Positions 57,185 to 64,000 of a stretch of DNA of 64,000 bases are shown here, piece after piece. The first letter of the stretch is position 1; each line of letters begins with the position of its first letter. The position numbers were made by a program, and so were the translations under genes. The notes below the pieces were generated by a model that searched no databases, had not been told where the DNA came from, and saw nothing but the letters and a program-made list of their open reading frames with translations. Origin of the DNA: Pseudomonadales bacterium (lineage in GTDB: Bacteria > Pseudomonadota > Gammaproteobacteria > Pseudomonadales > UBA7239); contig JANQLY010000004.1 in assembly GCA_028280345.1 (NCBI GenBank), positions 1 through 64,000 on the forward strand. Direction: 5' to 3'.

Positions 57185-58561
57185 TTAAAGGGGAAGGCCC
57201 ATTTCTGCGAGCTCACCTTTAACTTGTTCATAGTCATCAATAAGTTCCTGCTTCGGCACACACTGCTCACAATCATAGGCATCAACAAACTCACGCGGGC
57301 CGGCGCCAGAGGCGGTGTGTTTCTCGGTTTCTTCGTTGCGTTTCGCGAATACCTTGTTCATCAGTGCATCAGCTTCTGCCGGATCCTTGATTTTAAGGCA
57401 GGCTTCAGCAACTTCCGATGTAAGACGGCTTTCCAGACCAGAGTGACCGCCAATCCAGAAGTAGGCGCAACCGTTAAAGGTATTGGAGATAGTCATTGCC
57501 TGGGCTTGCCACATGCCGGCGTAGGTACGCCAGTACGGCTCGATACCTGCACATACAGAAGCGATCGGAGTTTTAACGTTGCGTTCGAATGCGCGAGTCG
57601 CTGCACCGGTAGCCCACTGGGTTTCCTGATCAGACCAGGTACCGTCGAGGTGGTTGGCAAACATTTGAACCATGCCGCCGTGACCATAGGAGAGCTGAGC
57701 GATTGCGTTACAAACGATACCGACGGCAGTGTCACCACCATGGCGGCACAACGCGCCGGTCAGTGATACACAGGAGGTCCACGGCTCAATGCCGCGATCC
57801 TGACAGAACTTCGCCATCATGAAAGCATTCCAGTCGATTTTCATTTCCGGAATGATGTGAATACCAATCTGGGTGTTCCAGGTGGAACGACGGTTTTCAT
57901 CGTGGTCATCAATACAGGCGAAAGAAGCAGCTGCAGAAGATGCTGTACACAGCAGGCCCTGGTGCATACCCGGACGACCCTCTTCACGACAGATACGCTG
58001 GATTTGTTCACATTCCCACTGCGCGGCGTACATTTCAGACAAGGTGCCTGCTTTTGCAGAGTGGCCGTGAATCACCTCAATACCACCGGTAATACCCATG
58101 GCGAGGTTGCGTGGCTCTTTAACAAAAGAGCGAATGTAAGGATCGTGCCAGTCTTCACCAATAACACCACAGGGGCCACCGGCCATGATCGGCATAGTGT
58201 CATCAAACGCTTTGCGGTAGCCGTATTCAATACGGTCATCGCCCTGACCGAATTTTGAAATATGCGGGTTGGAGTTGTAGTGGTCAGCGGTGGCGCGGAT
58301 TTCTTCTTCAGTCAGTGCGATTACGCGGAAAGTGTCGTTGTGGTAGATACCGCAGGTGGCAAGCAGTTCAACCGCAGCATTAAAAACTGCATCTGCTTGC
58401 TCGTCGCTGATGACGGTGCTATCCGGGGTGTACTCAACGCCATATTTCTTAACAACATTGCGCATGGTTTTTGAAAATTTGATATCAAACTTGCTGGATT
58501 TTTCAATTACCTCACCGGTTTCGGCACGGCCCTGGAATTCCATAATGTCTAATAAAGCCAT
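57185..58561 (-). CDS. MtmB-family corrinoid methyltransferase lacking pyrrolysine
   Basis: 458 residues, exactly the length of Methanosarcina monomethylamine methyltransferase MtmB. Shared blocks compared from memory: LLATCGIYHNDTFRVIALTEEEI (MtmB LLECGIY..DT.RI..TEDEI), GRPGM, MKIDWNA (LKIDLDA), HLDG and the end ELAEMGLPL (KLEDLGLVF). MtmB has pyrrolysine (UAG) at 202 shortly after GRPGM; here H200-Q201-G202 stands there and the frame has no stop. So it is a non-pyrrolysine relative, as MtgB is to MttB. It should demethylate an amine or similar donor onto the corrinoid protein; the substrate is unknown and need not be monomethylamine. Not an MttB-type sequence in my reading. Confidence 0.8.
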   Translation of the reverse strand: MALLDIMEFQGRAETGEVIEKSSKFDIKFSKTMRNVVKKYGVEYTPDSTVISDEQADAVFNAAVELLATCGIYHNDTFRVIALTEEEIRATADHYNSNPHISKFGQGDDRIEYGYRKAFDDTMPIMAGGPCGVIGEDWHDPYIRSFVKEPRNLAMGITGGIEVIHGHSAKAGTLSEMYAAQWECEQIQRICREEGRPGMHQGLLCTASSAAASFACIDDHDENRRSTWNTQIGIHIIPEMKIDWNAFMMAKFCQDRGIEPWTSCVSLTGALCRHGGDTAVGIVCNAIAQLSYGHGGMVQMFANHLDGTWSDQETQWATGAATRAFERNVKTPIASVCAGIEPYWRTYAGMWQAQAMTISNTFNGCAYFWIGGHSGLESRLTSEVAEACLKIKDPAEADALMNKVFAKRNEETEKHTASGAGPREFVDAYDCEQCVPKQELIDDYEQVKGELAEMGLPL

Positions 58562-58631
58562 TGGTTTCTCCTGTCCTGTTAAATTAAATCAGTAAAAATA
58601 GTTAGGTTACGTGTTGGCAAGTGCCTGGCCG

Positions 58632-59282
58632 CTAGCTAAAGTGCGCTTCCATAATGTTTTTGCAGAGCGTTACTGCTTCCATCGCATTCGGTGCCCAGCC
58701 ATCGGCGCCCATCATGTCGGATTTCTCCTGGTTAGTTTCTGCGCCACCCATGATGACCTTGAACTGATCCTGGAGACCCATATCTTTTACGTAGTTCACC
58801 ACGTCGCGACAGTTCGGAATAGTGGTTACAAGGAACGCTGACAAGCCGATGATGTTAGCGCCTTTTTCTTGCGCTGCTTTAATAAAGTCCATTGCATCAA
58901 TGTTTACACCAAGGGAGTGAACTTCAAAACCGGCGAGTTCGAGTTGTTTGGCAACGAGGCCGTAACCGATATCGTGCAAGTCACCGCTTACTGCGCCGAT
59001 CACCACGCAACCTTGACGTTCACCGTCAGAGGATTCCGGCAGGTGCGGATCGATAATCTTGATGCAGTTTTCGGCAAGTTCACCACCAACCATGAGTTCG
59101 GCGAGGAAGTATTCTTTCTGCTCAAACAAAATACCAATTTTTTCGAGGCCCTTAACAACACCGCCTTTGAGAACCTCTACCGGGTCCAGGCCGGCGTCGA
59201 TACATTCCTGTACCAGTTCTTCGGCTTCATCATCGAGATCAGCGATCAATTCTGCAATTTCTTCAATATCACTTTGATCCAT
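58632..59282 (-). CDS. Corrinoid (cobalamin-binding) methyl-carrier protein
   Basis: 216 residues, MtmC/MttC/MtgC type. An N-terminal helical cap domain (about 1-88; DPVEVLKGGVVKGLEKIG, FLAELMVGGELAENC) precedes a Rossmann B12 domain with GDLHDIGYGLV, giving the base-off ligand His103 in DxHxxG. GLSAFLVTT and VIMGGAETN are the remaining B12 contacts. It carries the methyl group as methyl-Co(III) between the MtmB-like enzyme and the THF methyltransferase. It lies between these partners, 70-80 bp from its neighbours. Confidence 0.94.
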   Translation of the reverse strand: MDQSDIEEIAELIADLDDEAEELVQECIDAGLDPVEVLKGGVVKGLEKIGILFEQKEYFLAELMVGGELAENCIKIIDPHLPESSDGERQGCVVIGAVSGDLHDIGYGLVAKQLELAGFEVHSLGVNIDAMDFIKAAQEKGANIIGLSAFLVTTIPNCRDVVNYVKDMGLQDQFKVIMGGAETNQEKSDMMGADGWAPNAMEAVTLCKNIMEAHFS

Positions 59283-59362
59283 GGTTTTCTCCTCATTACA
59301 TAATCAGGGTTAACTTGAAAGGGTTACTATATTGCGTCCAAATCTGTCTATAAGCGACTTGC

Positions 59363-61444
59363 CTACGCGACTTTCGCTCTTGCCTTGCGGCGCTCTTCGC
59401 GGCGACGCTTACGCTCTTCCTTCTCAGTGTCCGCCGGCGGATTGGGGTCGATACCATACCGTGCCAGCGTGGGAAATGCATGCTTTTTGTGAGGTAGCAA
59501 AGTGGCGTCGACAAAGTGGGGTACAAAACTCGCTTCGTTAGTCAGTTCAACGTAATGTATATCTCGCGCGATGCGTTCGGCTTCGGCACGTTTTGCCTTA
59601 TTTATCAAAGCCATACGTGCACCGTCACCGGCAGCATTGCCTACTGACTGCAAGTGGCTCAGGCCGGTATCATGGAACAGGCCGACCATGAGTGAGCGAC
59701 GCAAATCAATGTGGGAGCCAAATGCGCCGGCGAGAATCACGCGATCCGGGCGTTCCTTACCGAGCTTGTCGAGCAACACCTGAATACCGGAATACACTGC
59801 CGCTTTAGCCAGTTGCACATTGCGCACATCATCGATGGTCATCGTAATGTCTTCGCTGAGGCTGGTTTCATCGGCCCAGGCAATCACAAACTCAGGTTCG
59901 CCGTTGTCATCGCGGCGCAGGCGCGGGGTTTCAACTTCCATATTGTATTTGCCATTAGGTGCGAGAATGCCAACTTTATAAAGCTCACCAACGGCATCGA
60001 TAATCGCTGAGCCACACAGACCATTGGCGCCGATGTCAGCAGGTTCAAGCCGGGTGTTCCACGCTTCCTTGCCGATCACCTTGAAACGCACATCGTAGGT
60101 TTTGGCATCGATACGAATTTTTTCAATCGCGCCGCGGGATGCACGCACACCGTATTTGATTGAAGCACCTTCGAGGGCCGGGCCAGTGGGGCAGGAGGTG
60201 GAGTAGATTTTGTCCTTGTTGCCAACAAGAATTTCGCCGTTGGTGCCGATATCCACAATCGCAACGAGTTCGTCGGAGTTATACGGTTCGAGTGCGATTG
60301 CTACAGCAGTGTTATCCGCACCGACAAAGCCCGCCTGGTTTGGCAACAGGTGAATATTGATTGAGGGCAGTACATCGACATTGATGTCGCGGGCTTTGAC
60401 ATTCACGCCCACTTGCACGCGCGGATTAAACGGTGACTTGCCGAGAGATTCGGGGTCGAGGCCGAGAAAGATGTGGTGCATGCAGGTATTGGCGACCAGC
60501 ACGATCTCGGAAATATCTTCCTTACTGTAACCGGAAGATTTGGTAACTTCATCCGCGAGTGTGCTGAGTGCTTCGGTGACAGCTTTCTGCATGCGCTTGA
60601 GATTGTCTTCCCCTTCACTCGCCGCGATGCGGTTCATCACATCTTCGCCGCCCATTTTGATTTGCGGATTCATAATGGATTCAGTAGCAATGGTTTCACC
60701 CGTGTGCATATCACACAGATAGCTCGCCATTGTAGTGGTACCGAGATCCACCGCCAGACCGAGCAGGGTTGCAGAAGTATCGCCATTTTCGATGCGTACA
60801 ATTTCACGGTCATCGAATACGGTGGCGGTTAGTTGCATGGCTTTGGTGCGCTGTGGTTTGGCGACATCGGTAAGTTGTTCCAGTGCGCAGAAGTCAATTG
60901 AGACATCAAGGTTATGAGTGTCTTTAAGAGCATCGCGCAAACGCTCCCAGTCACCGCGCGGATCGTGCAAGGTGGGAGCAGGGACATCGACAAAAAACTT
61001 GCGTGTGACCGGATCCTGAATCTCAATTGGTTTACCTGCGGCCTTGCGCACCACAGCTTCGCGTACGCGGCTTTCTTCAGGAATAAAAACAACCACATCG
61101 TCGAGTACTTTGGTTTGGCAGCCAACGCGATCAGAACTTTTGAAACCGTGCTTTTGCATCAGGTTGCTTTCGTGCTCACTAACCGGCGTGACATGAGTTT
61201 GACCGGAGTGCAGACCGTGGCTACCAGCCGGCACCATGGTACCCATGGAAAGCTCCCGGCCTTCGTCATCGAAGGTGCCGTTTAAAACCTGACATTTACA
61301 TTTGGAGCAGGAGCCGGTGCCGCCGCAAATCGATTCGATACCGACACCAAGTTCCCGGGCAGCGTCGAGTAAATTGGTGCCCACTTCGAATTCCCCCTGG
61401 CGGGCACTCGGTAAAAACATTACGGTTTTGGTTGTAGCGCTCAT
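59363..61444 (-). CDS. RACo-type reductive activator of corrinoid protein (2Fe-2S + ASKHA ATPase)
   Basis: 693 residues. An N-terminal plant-type 2Fe-2S ferredoxin domain has C40, C46, C49 (SICGGTGSCSKCKC) and C109. The C-terminal two thirds are the ASKHA/DUF4445 ATPase: AVDLGTTTMASYLCD, AIVDIGTNGEILVGN, TGPALEGASIKYG and VILAGAFGSHIDLRRS. In Carboxydothermus RACo uses ATP to reduce inactive Co(II) to Co(I). Here it would keep the neighbouring corrinoid protein active, important in an oxic cell. This is RACo-like, not the 4Fe-4S RamA of methanogens. The C-terminus is an Arg/Lys/Glu tail. It starts 11 bp after tetR. Confidence 0.92.
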   Translation of the reverse strand: MSATTKTVMFLPSARQGEFEVGTNLLDAARELGVGIESICGGTGSCSKCKCQVLNGTFDDEGRELSMGTMVPAGSHGLHSGQTHVTPVSEHESNLMQKHGFKSSDRVGCQTKVLDDVVVFIPEESRVREAVVRKAAGKPIEIQDPVTRKFFVDVPAPTLHDPRGDWERLRDALKDTHNLDVSIDFCALEQLTDVAKPQRTKAMQLTATVFDDREIVRIENGDTSATLLGLAVDLGTTTMASYLCDMHTGETIATESIMNPQIKMGGEDVMNRIAASEGEDNLKRMQKAVTEALSTLADEVTKSSGYSKEDISEIVLVANTCMHHIFLGLDPESLGKSPFNPRVQVGVNVKARDINVDVLPSINIHLLPNQAGFVGADNTAVAIALEPYNSDELVAIVDIGTNGEILVGNKDKIYSTSCPTGPALEGASIKYGVRASRGAIEKIRIDAKTYDVRFKVIGKEAWNTRLEPADIGANGLCGSAIIDAVGELYKVGILAPNGKYNMEVETPRLRRDDNGEPEFVIAWADETSLSEDITMTIDDVRNVQLAKAAVYSGIQVLLDKLGKERPDRVILAGAFGSHIDLRRSLMVGLFHDTGLSHLQSVGNAAGDGARMALINKAKRAEAERIARDIHYVELTNEASFVPHFVDATLLPHKKHAFPTLARYGIDPNPPADTEKEERKRRREERRKARAKVA

Positions 61445-61455
61445 AATCGTCCTGT

Positions 61456-62085
61456 CTATGTGTTATCGAGGAGGCCGTGGATCACGCGAATCAATTCGCG
61501 GTTGTAGGCATCAACACTGGCCTGGTATGCGGCATTACTACCGGCAAACTTTTCACCGGCGAGGAGCGGCGCATCCATAATGAAGAACATTGTTGCTCCG
61601 GCAAGGATGGACCAGAACTGAACGGAATCTACACCTCGGCACAGGCCAGCTTGCTTGCCTTCTTCAAGGGTTGTAATCAGGCGGCTAAACATCGGGTCGA
61701 CAAATTCGCTGACTTCAGGGCGCAGTCCATCCTGGGAGCCGGCGACCTCGCGCATAAACAGTCGCATCAGGGTCGGGCGGTGGCCAGCATACTGCACCCA
61801 GGCGGTGACGGCACCTTCGACCTTCTCGAAGAAGGGTACTTCGGCAGTGAGTGCCTCGGCGATAACACCATCGAGCTCGGCAAACAGTTTGGCGAGGATG
61901 GCGTTATATAAGGTTTCCTTGTCTTTGAAGTGGTAAATCACTGCAGTACGGGTAATGCCCACATCGGCCGCAATATCCTCAAGGCGAGTAGGGAAAAAGC
62001 CATTAGCGGCAAAGTGAACCTCGGCGGCCTGCAAAATGGCCTCCTGGGTTTCTTCGGTGCGTTGGGCAGCACGGTTCTTGGTCAC
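61456..62085 (-). CDS. TetR family repressor of the C1 regulon
   Basis: 209 residues. The N-terminal HTH is TRLEDIAADVGITRTAVIYHFKDKETLYNAIL; the C-terminal ligand domain (about 80-205) resembles TetR_C regulators of acid/CoA-type ligands. It is the first gene of tetR-RACo-corrinoid protein-MtmB-MtgA. A pair of 18-bp palindromes lies 17 bp before its ATG and the same pair lies before metV, so it probably controls itself and both operons. The inducing ligand is unknown. Confidence 0.88.
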   Translation of the reverse strand: MTKNRAAQRTEETQEAILQAAEVHFAANGFFPTRLEDIAADVGITRTAVIYHFKDKETLYNAILAKLFAELDGVIAEALTAEVPFFEKVEGAVTAWVQYAGHRPTLMRLFMREVAGSQDGLRPEVSEFVDPMFSRLITTLEEGKQAGLCRGVDSVQFWSILAGATMFFIMDAPLLAGEKFAGSNAAYQASVDAYNRELIRVIHGLLDNT

Positions 62086-62101
62086 TTTTTCACCAATATC
62101 A

Positions 62102-62138
62102 ACTTACTGACATGCAAGTAGCTTACTCGTGAGTAAGT
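62102..62138. promoter_or_regulatory. Tandem 18-bp palindromes upstream of tetR (TetR operator)
   Basis: Site 1 acttactgacatgcaagt (62102-62119) is an imperfect palindrome; site 2 gcttactcgtgagtaagt (62121-62138) nearly perfect. The 19-bp register and the sequence around site 2 equal those at 39436-39472. Confidence 0.85.
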
Positions 62139-62148
62139 TTAAAAGCAA
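62120..62148 (-). promoter_or_regulatory. Predicted sigma-70 promoter of the tetR-corrinoid operon
   Basis: Minus-strand TTGCTT (62148-62143) and TAAGCT (62125-62120) are 17 bp apart, at the same offset from the operator as the metV promoter elements. The weaker -35 may mean lower basal expression. Confidence 0.5.
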
Positions 62149-62220
62149 GCAGAAAATCTGACAGCCCTGATAGAGGCCACAGTGCTAGACTTTTCCCATT
62201 CGTTTGCCGGGGAGAGCGTT

Positions 62221-63885
62221 ATGCGATTGGCCAAATTAATAGGGCTGTGGTGCCTGTGCGCTGGATCATTGACCAGTGCTTTTGCAGAAACACCGAAGCT
62301 GGTATTACAGATCACTGTCGATGGTCTTCGTGGTGATCTGATAAATCGCTATAAGCAAAACTTCTCGGATGGCGGGTTTCGCTATCTGCTTGATAAGGGG
62401 GTGTATTACAGCAATGCCCACTACGGTCATGCTAATACCGAAACCGTTGTCGGGCACAGTACGCTCGCAACCGGAGCGCATCCAGCTGTTCACGGTATGA
62501 CAGGCAATGTCTGGTTTGATCACGAAAGTGGCGAGCTTGCTTACAATATTGAAGACCCGGCCGCCCCGTTATTAGCGAGCCGTGAAACAGCGGAAGAAGG
62601 TGAACAGATTGATCCGACACAACGACTGGCGCGCACGGACGGACGCTCGCCGCGTGCGTTATTGGTGCCGACGTTTAGCGATATGTTGTCGGTTTACACG
62701 GCAGGTGAGGCTAAAGTGTTTGGCGTTTCGGGCAAGGATCGCAGTGCGGTTGTGATGGCGGGGCACACGGGCAAGGCTTTCTGGATGTCGGTCGATAACG
62801 GCGACTTTGTTACCAGCTCGTATTACTACGAGCAATATCCGCAGTGGGTAGTGGAGTGGAATGGCATGCGCAAGGCGGCGCAATATAGTGGCAAGCAGTG
62901 GCAGTTGTTGCTCGAGCCCTCACAATATTTATTGCATGCTCAGGATGATCGGCCTTACGAAGCGGACCTGCAAGGTTTTGGCCGGGTGTTTCCGCATCGC
63001 TATGCGCCCGCCAATAACAAACTGTTTTATACCCAGGTGTTGGTGAGCCCGGCAAGTGATCAACTGTTGGCGGATTTCGCTAAAACCCTGATAGTCAATG
63101 AACAAATTGGCCAGGATGATGTGCCTGATTATCTGTCGGTGAGTTTTTCAGGTGTTGATGCGGTGAATCATTTCTTTGGCCCTTCAAGTCTTGAAAACGA
63201 GGATGTTGTGCTACAGCTTGATCGTACCCTTGCAGATTTTCTGGATTATGTCGATGAAACTGTTGGCTTAAAAAACACCTTGATTGTTTTAAGTGCCGAT
63301 CATGGTATGGCAGAAATGCCGGAGTATATGACCGAGCTTGGTTATGAAGTGGGCCGCATTAAACCGGAAGAAATCATGTCGATAGCCAACAAAGTTGGTA
63401 GAGAACAATTTGATATAGATAAAGTTGCCAAAGTATTTTTTCGTCCTTATCTCTATATCAATGAAGAGAATATTATTGCAGAGGGGCATTCTATAGCAGA
63501 AGTAGAAGCGGCTATTGCGCAAGGTTTAAAGGCACATGCAGGCATTGCCGAGGCAGTGCCGCGTAACGAGTTGGAAGCTACAGAGCAAACTGATGTTATA
63601 GAAAGAATTCGCAATAACAATCATCCGCAGCGTTCCGGGCATATTTACGTTGTACAGAAACCCTATTGGTTTATGTTTGAGTCGGGGCCGATTGCAACGA
63701 TGCACGGATCACCCTGGACCTACGATACCCATGTACCGGTGATTTTTGTAGGTAAGGGTATAGACGATGAGAATGTGAGTCGCAATGTTGGGATTGTTGA
63801 TGTCGCACCGACACTGTCTGCTTTACTTGGGATATCACCACCGGCAGGAGCACAGGGTGAAGTTTTGACCGAAGTTGTTGATTAG
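62221..63885 (+). CDS. Secreted PafA-like alkaline phosphatase/phosphodiesterase superfamily protein
   Basis: About 554 residues with a signal peptide (IGLWCLCAGSLTSAFA). VLQITVDGLRGDLINRY gives the first metal Asp; ANTETVVGHSTLATGAHP contains the catalytic Thr as in PafA; SVSFSGVDAVNHFFGP, LIVLSADHGMAEM and MHGSPWTYDTHVPVIF supply the remaining Zn ligands. It likely hydrolyses phosphate monoesters in the periplasm. The ATG at 62221 has GGGGAGAG upstream. Its upstream gap holds the tetR operators, but I see no sign that it belongs to the regulon. Confidence 0.88.
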   Translation: MRLAKLIGLWCLCAGSLTSAFAETPKLVLQITVDGLRGDLINRYKQNFSDGGFRYLLDKGVYYSNAHYGHANTETVVGHSTLATGAHPAVHGMTGNVWFDHESGELAYNIEDPAAPLLASRETAEEGEQIDPTQRLARTDGRSPRALLVPTFSDMLSVYTAGEAKVFGVSGKDRSAVVMAGHTGKAFWMSVDNGDFVTSSYYYEQYPQWVVEWNGMRKAAQYSGKQWQLLLEPSQYLLHAQDDRPYEADLQGFGRVFPHRYAPANNKLFYTQVLVSPASDQLLADFAKTLIVNEQIGQDDVPDYLSVSFSGVDAVNHFFGPSSLENEDVVLQLDRTLADFLDYVDETVGLKNTLIVLSADHGMAEMPEYMTELGYEVGRIKPEEIMSIANKVGREQFDIDKVAKVFFRPYLYINEENIIAEGHSIAEVEAAIAQGLKAHAGIAEAVPRNELEATEQTDVIERIRNNNHPQRSGHIYVVQKPYWFMFESGPIATMHGSPWTYDTHVPVIFVGKGIDDENVSRNVGIVDVAPTLSALLGISPPAGAQGEVLTEVVD

Positions 63886-63891
63886 TGTTTT

Positions 63892-64000
63892 CTATTCCTG
63901 CCTTTCAATAATCGCAACACCGACAGGTACCAGTTCTGAATTGACAACAAAGGGTGTGGTGTTGATGAGGCTGATAACTTCTGCCGGATTGGTATCTGCA
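63892..64000 (-). CDS. C-terminal end of an unknown gene cut by the window edge
   Basis: The last 35 codons of a minus-strand frame ending in TAG at 63892-63894 (…VVNSELVPVGVAIIERQE). It is convergent with the phosphatase gene. Too short to name. Confidence 0.45.
   Translation of the reverse strand, partial: ADTNPAEVISLINTTPFVVNSELVPVGVAIIERQE

Noticed and set aside
57185-58561. In-frame UAG/pyrrolysine codon in the MtmB-like gene
   Set aside because: The frame is open for all 458 codons, so no Pyl is encoded unless the assembly is wrong.
57185-58561. Glycine betaine methyltransferase MtgB as the name of the 57.2-kb gene
   Set aside because: The sequence blocks and length fit MtmB rather than the MttB/MtgB family, so naming glycine betaine as the substrate would be unsupported.
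62221-63885. Phosphatase as a member of the TetR regulon
   Set aside because: The operators are placed for the minus-strand promoter; nothing in sequence or function ties the phosphatase to C1 metabolism.

Overview
The window looks like about 64 kb of chromosome from a free-living, probably marine and aerobic gammaproteobacterium. The evidence is the gene set and order: ubiE-ubiJ-ubiB next to hisI-hisE and tatABC, rph-pyrE, mpl, glnK-amtB, a PPi-type phosphofructokinase, and a cytochrome b561/YceI pair. A Cellvibrionales-like lineage is my guess and is not proven by the sequence. I saw no rRNA, tRNA, CRISPR array, IS element or phage.

Layout. (1) 1-5.4 kb, minus strand: hemW (cut by the window edge), rsmE, and an activated-methyl operon sahR-metK-ahcY whose control region holds a perfect 24-bp palindrome. 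(2) 5.5-24.6 kb, mostly housekeeping: rph, pyrE, glnK-amtB, mpl, PPi-PFK, ubiX, an EAL/c-di-GMP protein, an AMP-forming ligase, ubiEJB, hisIE, tatABC. (3) 24.6-36.2 kb, accessory: an FHA protein, a GT4-methyltransferase-prenyltransferase-like trio, a redoxin, a GT-C membrane protein, TVP38, YceI-b561 and small proteins. (4) 36.3-39.5 kb, minus strand: a one-carbon operon metV-metF-(MetH activation-domain protein)-purU. (5) 39.6-47.1 kb: GT2, GNAT, a large PHP-type metallohydrolase, a sulfatase, DCC and LysE proteins. (6) 47.2-55.9 kb: a one-directional run of small, AT-richer accessory genes (NTF2-like, GNAT, YqaE, small membrane proteins, one probably frameshifted). (7) 56.0-62.1 kb, minus strand: tetR, a RACo-type corrinoid activator, a corrinoid protein, an MtmB-family methyltransferase and a methyl-THF:corrinoid methyltransferase. 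(8) 62.2-64 kb: a PafA-like phosphatase and the tail of an unknown gene.

How the parts fit. Regions 4 and 7 appear to be one system. Region 7 supplies a complete corrinoid methyl-transfer module: substrate methyltransferase, corrinoid carrier, transfer to tetrahydrofolate, and ATP-dependent corrinoid reactivation. Region 4 supplies the oxidation of methyl-THF to methylene-THF (MetF/MetV) and release of formate from formyl-THF (PurU). The link is visible in the DNA. Both operons start behind the same tandem 18-bp palindromes, 19 bp apart, in the same position relative to a 17-bp-spaced promoter, and one copy lies directly upstream of the tetR gene. The substrate methyltransferase has the length and conserved blocks of archaeal monomethylamine methyltransferase MtmB but no in-frame UAG; a glutamine (Q201) sits about where MtmB has pyrrolysine. 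This non-pyrrolysine MtmB system under a dedicated TetR regulator is the best candidate for an undescribed pathway here; its substrate is unknown.
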